NCBI RefSeq assembly: GCF_910592395.1 | Contig: NC_088312.1 | Location: 17,865,292 to 17,929,291, forward strand | DNA length: 64,000 bases | Source of the DNA: Lineus longissimus | Lineage: Eukaryota; Nemertea; Pilidiophora; Heteronemertea; Lineidae | Reading direction: 5' to 3' | Shown: piece after piece, positions 59,084 to 64,000 of the stretch | Layout of the letters: each line of letters opens with the position of its first letter | How positions within the stretch are numbered: position 1 is the stretch's first letter | Position numbers and translations under genes: made by a program | Notes under the pieces: generated by a model | What the model was told of the DNA's origin: nothing | Database searches by the model: none | The model's input: only the letters and a program-made list of their open reading frames with translations

Positions 59084-59338
59084 CGTAGTCATCTGAATAT
59101 AAAACTAGAATTTTCTTCCAGTCAAAACTTTTGACAACATCTATGTAAGCTTTTGTAAGAAAGTCGACGTCTGGGTAAAGATTCACGGAAAATAATGGAG
59201 GGCTATCAGTTCTTGTTTCTAATCTGGCTTCTAGATGTGGTATATCCATAGCGTTGCACATGGAATTGATATGCCCTGCTAGATGCGATTGTTGAGGTCC
59301 GAATAAAGCTGCTACACCTAAGTTGACTTGTTGGCAGG
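59084..59338 (-). CDS. kainate-type ionotropic glutamate receptor, NTD exon (upstream)
   Basis: This 255-bp exon has acceptor TTTTCAG at 59339 and donor GTAAGT below 59084. It encodes CQQVNLGVAALFGPQQSHL, then MCNAMDIPHLEAR, FSVNLYPDVDF and DWKKILVLYSDDYG. It matches the GRIK pattern ACDQLSLGVAAIFGP, CNALGVPH, LYPD and KWKTVTVVYDDSTG block by block. It ends after one base of a Gly codon, which the exon at 19231-19406 completes. By family the product is a postsynaptic or neuronal glutamate-gated channel subunit, and this part is extracellular. Upstream exons with the signal peptide were not found in the window. Confidence 0.9.
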
Positions 59339-59440
59339 CTGAAAAGAAGAGTTGAAATAACTTTAATTTCTATAAAGAGCGTATAGTAGACAATTTGCAC
59401 ACTCATCCCACTTCCACCCCGACTCACAGTCGAGGCTGAG

Positions 59441-60293
59441 GGTTGCACTACACATGGCGGAGGACAGTGTCAACGGCCGCATCATATAGGCCCCCTGCAA
59501 CCGACACGAGGTAGTCTTTCAGTTCCTGCTGAGAATGGAGACAAGACCACCATTGATTTTCCAAGCCATTTCCAGTTATTTCAAATGCCCGCCATCAAAT
59601 ACCAAATACCGCGTGGGGTTGTGAAACTGAAATTCGGATATGATATACGGGTTAGTCTTTGGAGTAACTGGTGCGATTTAAACTGGTAGTTGACCACGGA
59701 CATTTTTGGACAGTTGACAGTGGACAGTTTTACCCATTTCGGCCATTTTCACTCCAAATTTAAATGACACCCCCTATGGCCAGGTGGTCAAAATTCAAAA
59801 TTCATTTTTTACCAAACAATTTATTTATATCTGTAGACTTGCCACAGCAAATATTTTTTCAAAACCTCTCCAAATATGTACTTGATACATGTAGTTAAAA
59901 ACATGCACTCGTCTAATTGATAGGCCTGGACCCTCCAACCTATGAATATTCATTGGTGGTATTGTCTCTGAGGCCAAATCATACATCACAGACACAATAA
60001 CCTATACATTTCTGGGTTCGTATGAATCCAGAGAAGAAGTCTACGGCCTTTTCATTGCATTTCATTCATAAATGCACCGATAGGTGGCACCACCTTTGAC
60101 ACCACTTGGATCCTGAAAATGGTTAAAAGAATTGAGCAAAAAATTGGCAAGATTTGTGCTATATTCAAACGGGCCTAAATCGGTTCAAAATGAATGATTT
60201 GGGAATGACATTACCAACAGCAGATCGCCAAATGCATCTAGTTTCTTTATTTGATGTGAAAACATTTGGTCATCTCGGCTATTTCTTCGCTAT
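59441..60293. mobile_element. Harbinger-like MITE family 1, left part of a split copy
   Basis: It starts GGTTGCACTACACA and is homologous to 22702-23100. It is interrupted by a small MITE at 59538-59968 and then by a 2-kb insertion at 60294-62311. It resumes at 62312. Confidence 0.82.
59538..59968. mobile_element. small MITE nested in the family 1 copy
   Basis: The sequence is absent from the complete copy at 22702. Ends GAGACAAGACCACCA and its near-inverse match over about 18 bp. TGAG occurs at both junctions, with four extra bases (AATG) on the left, so the exact end is uncertain. Confidence 0.65.
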
Positions 60294-60662
60294 GTAACAA
60301 TATTAGGCTAACGCTATCAGTTAGTATACACAGTATGTTCAGGGTTTAGAAGCTAGGCCATTGTTTTATGCAAACTCACAACAGGTGCGATGTTATCAGA
60401 TTGTAACACAATGAAGTTTCTAAAGTGAGCTAAAGATAGATGGAATTCACGGATGGGTTGGACCTATTTTGGAATATGGGTGTAGCAGTAGCACAATTTT
60501 AGGGAGAATTCTAAGCCCTCTTTGGCTATATGCTTGGATATTTCATCAGGGTTTGGTATTATAATTTAGTCGTATGACATTTGGAACATATTGGTACAAA
60601 TTAATGGTGAGTTATTTAGACTTTGATTTTTTAGATTATGTAAACACTACCTCTGATCCCAC

Positions 60663-61542
60663 GGTTTATCGCCATTTCGCCTACAATCATTTCGCCTACA
60701 GCCATTTCGCCTACCAAAAAATGCCATTTCGCCTACAGCCACTTCGCCTACCGTCATTTCGCCTACAGCCATTTCGCCTACCTGCCATTTCGCCTATTTC
60801 TCATTTCGCCTACTTGCCATTTCGCCTACCTGCCATTTCGCCTACCCGCCATTTCGCCTACTCGCCATTTCGCCTACTGCCATTTCGCCTACATACAGAA
60901 AATGCCATTTCACATAATTCTGAATATATTTGTTTTAAATCCTCCATATTGATACTAGTATCAGTAAAAAATATAAGTTATCAGGCCTTATACCTACTGT
61001 TGCAGAGGATTTGCAAATCCACCACATTTATTTGGTATCTGTCAAAAATATATGTTTGGCCCTATATAGGCCTACTGTAGCAGAGGATTGTATCCCATTT
61101 CCCTTTTAGAGTCCCAATCATCATACACTAATTTGTTGTCGTTGAAGCTCTAATTTGGTTACTGGATTAATTACTGAATTAATTGGATCACTATAAAGTG
61201 TGTCACACAACATAAGCAAACTAACTAATTTTCTGCTAATGTATAGTGACCGTACTCCTATCTGCCAGCTAAAAATTTTGCCTCAAACCACCTCTGTTCA
61301 ATACAAATATCCAGAAAGTCCTACTTTCCTTCCAATTCATAAAAAAACAAAAATAGCAGTAAAAGTAGGCGAAATGGCTAGTAGGCGAAAAGACAAGTAG
61401 GCGAAATGGCTAGTAGGCGAATCGACAAGTAGGCGTAATGGCTAGTAGGCGAAATGGGTAATAGGCGAAATGGTTATAGGCGAAATGGCTGTAGGCGAAA
61501 TGGTTATAGGCGAAATGATTGTAGGCGAAATGGCGATACACC
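60663..61542. mobile_element. foldback DNA transposon, second copy type
   Basis: The left array (about 60672-60893) is made of GCCATTTCGCCTAC units and the right array (about 61367-61537) of the inverse, with about 470 bp between. The ends are GGTTTATCGCCATTTCGCC and the inverse of GGTGTATCGCCATTTCG. GATCCCAC flanks both sides (60655-60662 and 61543-61550). The termini and 8-bp duplication match the element at 17247-18664, so they are one family with different inner units. The 168-codon frame over the left array is a repeat artefact. Confidence 0.9.
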
Positions 61543-61654
61543 GATCCCACTGCTGTAATGTTGCACTTGCATCATCACATGCTAACCTCGCTTAACCAAC
61601 CTTGCTGCCAGGGTATTGGTATAAAATCGGTGGAACCGGCTGGAACAATTAGAA

Positions 61655-61885
61655 TGTTCCCAGCACGACTTGGCATGTGATGCAGCTCAACCCTCAAAGC
61701 AGATCCACTGACTAGAAATTGCCAGCATGACTTTGCATGGGAGGTAGCCCAACCCTCAAATCTCTGGTCAAAGGGACAATTCTAGCAAGGCTAAGCACGG
61801 GAGGTGGCCCAGTCCTCATGGAAAGCCCTTTGAAGAATACATGTACTAGAACACCTTAGCATGAAGGTAGTCCAACCCTTCCCTG
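61655..61885. repeat. degenerate tandem repeat of about 70 bp
   Basis: Three to four units carry GCATGGGAGGTAGCCC-like and CAACCCTCAAA-like blocks with much divergence. Confidence 0.6.
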
Positions 61886-62311
61886 GCAATGAATCAGTGG
61901 CTATCTGTTGGTTGCCCTTGTAACTATTGGCCTCACGAGCGAACCCGTTGGCCTACTGCTTAGCACTTTGTTTTCGATTGTGCTTCAGAAAGGATAAATT
62001 ATGTCGTGACTATGAGGGAGATATCAGTGTGTGTAATCGTTTTGCTAGGAATTATGATGCTGTAGAAATATGCAAGTACTGTAAATACTCATGCGTTCAG
62101 TTTATCTTTAAAATTTACTGGATATGACTCTTAGTCCTCTGTTTCTAAGTTCCTTGGTCCATTAGGACAGAAGATTTGTGACAGATCAGTGGTGACATAG
62201 TACTTGACGAACTCGTTAATGTCGTCGATATTTGGATGCCCAGGGTTGTGACATTGTCTTGTGTTTCTTTAATGGTGAAGCCTTACCGCTCGACCCGGTT
62301 TCACGCTACAA

Positions 62312-62633
62312 CTATATGGCCGAGAATTTGAACGAGCATAATTGACACTCGCACAACTACGCCTAACCTCGCGTGACTGATGGAAGGTAAGTTACATATT
62401 TAGGTCAAACTGGGGATTGAGACCCGCTTCAAATGGCACAGATGTTAGTCTAATTAAATCACCAAAGATCCCTCTGCACATGGAAACTAAGACCAGGGCG
62501 TCAAAGTAAATAGTATTTGGTACAGGATGGACACATTCATGAAAACGGTAACAGCCCGGGTCTTAAGAACTACATTGTACAATATTTCCCTGGGGGGACA
62601 AAACGGACCTCGTCCCCACTGTGAAGTGCCACC
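62312..62633. mobile_element. Harbinger-like MITE family 1, right part of the split copy
   Basis: Homologous to 23100-23423. It ends CACTGTGAAGTGCCACC, the inverse of the family terminus with one change. Confidence 0.82.
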
Positions 62634-62978
62634 TTCAATAATGCCCCTTTAGATGACAGATACAGAAACTAGAGGTGATTACAAACACAATGGAACGTAA
62701 CATCATGGGTTAATGTGAAAAGGCTTGGTTCCAGTGGCCATTTGAAAATTAAAAGCAAAAACGCAAAACGGTGAACTTTTCACCAACATTCGGATAAAGC
62801 GATTTCAAGCCAAAATGCAGATTCGGGCATAGTGCCTTCAAGTTGCCCTGGCGACATGCCGATATTCCCCAATGGTGTTTAAATGGGTACCAGAGAGTGG
62901 TTAGTGGCCTTCCAATGTTTTATGAACCTTTTTTAGGCGTTTCAGAAAAATGCAAAATTTGACGTATGGCCCATTAAG
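62634..62978. other. no gene seen
   Basis: This is intergenic or intronic sequence between two family 1 copies. Confidence 0.4.
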
Positions 62979-63147
62979 GTTACACTACACAGTGCGGAGG
63001 ACGGTGTCAAGGGCAGCGTCGAATAGGCCCCCAGCATCCGACACGAGGTTGTCTTTCAGTTCCTGCTAAGGCCAAATCATGCACCATTCTACACGTTTCT
63101 GTGTTCGTATGAATTCAGAGAAGAAGTCTACGGCATTTTCATTGCAT
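62979..63147. mobile_element. Harbinger-like MITE family 1, truncated copy
   Basis: The first about 165 bp of the family are present. The copy is cut where the LINE fragment begins. Confidence 0.75.
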
Positions 63148-63149
63148 CT

Positions 63150-63668
63150 ATGGGACAGGTTGTCATATCGGAAATGTATTCTTTGGGCAATTTGCATATG
63201 CCGATGATATTATTATACTAGCACCAATTATAACATCTCTAAAGCGTATGCTTGCAGTGGCAACTAAGTTCTCAATTGAATTACATATCAAATTCATTGA
63301 AAGTAAATGTAAACTACTTATATTTGGTATCAGGGACTATGTACAAATCTCACTTAGTTTTGACGGTATCAGAATGACCGCTAGTGCCTCTGAAAACCAC
63401 CTAGAAATACAATTTGGACCGGAAGCATAGAGGTAGCGGTTAATGACCTATATCGTAAAACAAACGTATCGCTTACCAACTTTCGTTATGCTACATGTAG
63501 TTTTGATGTAAAATATTCACTCTTTAAGTCATATTGCATGTCATTATATGGACGTCAGTTATGGGACCTCTCATCCCCTTTTAAAGGCAGGATAGCTGCT
63601 GCATGGAGGAAACGTGTTCGTGGGATTCTTTGAATTTCCCCTAGGACTCACAATGACTTAATATTATC
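63150..63668 (+). mobile_element. LINE reverse transcriptase fragment
   Basis: The plus frame reads GNVFFGQFAYADDIIILAP, then IESKCKLLIFG and a stop. After a shift come LFKSYCMSLYGRQLWDL and AAWRKRVRG. YADD and the C-terminal CMSLYGxQLWD block are typical of non-LTR elements. The surrounding domains are missing. Confidence 0.8.
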
Positions 63669-63699
63669 AGTGCAGTGCCCTAGTAAGCGCGCAGCGCCT

Positions 63700-63993
63700 T
63701 TAGGTGGGGGGGGGGGGGCGGAAACCCCCCAAACCCCCTGGTTGGTAACCTGCTATAGTTCCTACCGCCAATTTTTTGTTTTGATAGACGGTTTTCTCCG
63801 TGTATCTCTTTAGCAGCAACTCAACTCCATCATCATAATAGCCGGCAAAGAAATGGAAAATGTCCCTCCCCTGAAAGGTGTCCGGACTATCGTAGTCTGG
63901 CACTCTGGCAGATTCATAATGTAAAGTGCAAGCTCTAATGAACTCGCGCAATTGTCGATGTGGGGAGCCCCCAACCCCCAGGTTCTGACATGT
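63700..63993 (-). pseudogene. unrecognised ORF at the window edge
   Basis: About 97 open codons run in from beyond the window: REFIRACTLHYESARVPDY, FQGRDIFHFFAGYYDDGV, then YQNKKLAVGTIAGYQPGG and a Pro run encoded by poly-C. The composition looks protein-like up to the Pro run. The family is unknown. It could be an exon or a transposon piece. No start codon or splice site was settled. Confidence 0.35.
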
Positions 63994-64000
63994 TTTAGCC

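Larger units (their letters stand above)
60294..62311. mobile_element. 2-kb insertion of unknown class
   Basis: Comparison with 22702-23423 shows that 2018 bp were inserted, with CTAT repeated at both junctions (60290-60293 and 62312-62315). The ends GTAACAATATTAGG and CACGCTACAA show no clear terminal repeat. It contains the foldback element at 60663-61542 and the degenerate repeat at 61655-61885. No gene was seen. Confidence 0.6.

Noticed and set aside
60574-61080. Plus ORF of 168 codons with HFAYSHFAY repeats
   Set aside because: It is a translation of the foldback array, not a gene.
1-64000. tRNA, rRNA or other structured RNA genes
   Set aside because: None was recognised. The only tRNA-related signal is the primer-binding site of the LTR element.

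Overview
The window is eukaryotic nuclear DNA from an invertebrate animal. The evidence is spliced coding exons, Pao/BEL LTR elements, L2/CR1-type LINEs, and PIF/Harbinger-like and Mutator-like DNA transposons. There is no operon structure. The exact lineage cannot be read from the sequence. A marine invertebrate deuterostome is my guess, from the TE mix and the frequent palindrome TAGGCCTA, and it is weakly supported. Nearly everything here is mobile DNA packed, often nested, into one very large host intron.

Host gene: two minus-strand exons (59084-59338 and 19231-19406) encode consecutive pieces of the amino-terminal domain of a kainate-type ionotropic glutamate receptor. Their splice phases match exactly, which implies an intron of about 39.7 kb between them. 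The remaining exons lie outside the window or were not recognised.

Layout. 1-1530 is a decayed BEL/Pao fragment (-). 2127-4505 is a complete non-autonomous LTR element (-) with 211-bp LTRs, a tRNA-Gln primer site and AAGG target duplications. 4838-5393 is a 35-bp minisatellite. 5400-10497 is a longer dead BEL/Pao element (-) with deletions in reverse transcriptase and integrase. 10981-11175 is a gag scrap (+). 13517-16140 holds decayed virus-like or transposon ORFs (-). 16549-18701 is a 0.73-kb inverted-repeat element split by a foldback transposon (17247-18664). 22530-25782 holds nested Harbinger-like MITEs. 25944-26985 is an 81-bp satellite. 28550-29499 is a Harbinger-like element with a dead Myb gene. 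30193-35878 is a DNA transposon with about 470-bp terminal repeats carrying a dead gene, and another MITE is nested in it. 37490-39340 is an L2-like LINE (+). 39733-44522 is a TTAA-flanked transposon carrying a spliced gene that is itself split by a foldback element. 45107-47080 is an L2-like LINE (-). 47717-57421 is a 9.7-kb Mutator-like element. 59441-62633 is a Harbinger-like MITE split by a 2-kb insertion that holds a second foldback element. 63150-63668 is a LINE scrap.

The most notable object is the Mutator-like element at 47717-57421. It has a perfect 9-bp target duplication and one six-exon gene, open throughout, for a predicted 1319-residue protein. That protein joins an N-terminal FLYWCH/FAR1-like zinc module, a MULE DDE transposase core, a SWIM finger, an AT-hook/basic linker, an Ulp1-type cysteine protease domain and a PHD finger. 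A 244-bp deletion derivative of the same family, with its own 9-bp duplication, sits inside its first intron. Several other inverted-repeat elements in the window begin with GG and have 8-9-bp duplications, so this transposase is a candidate for having moved them.
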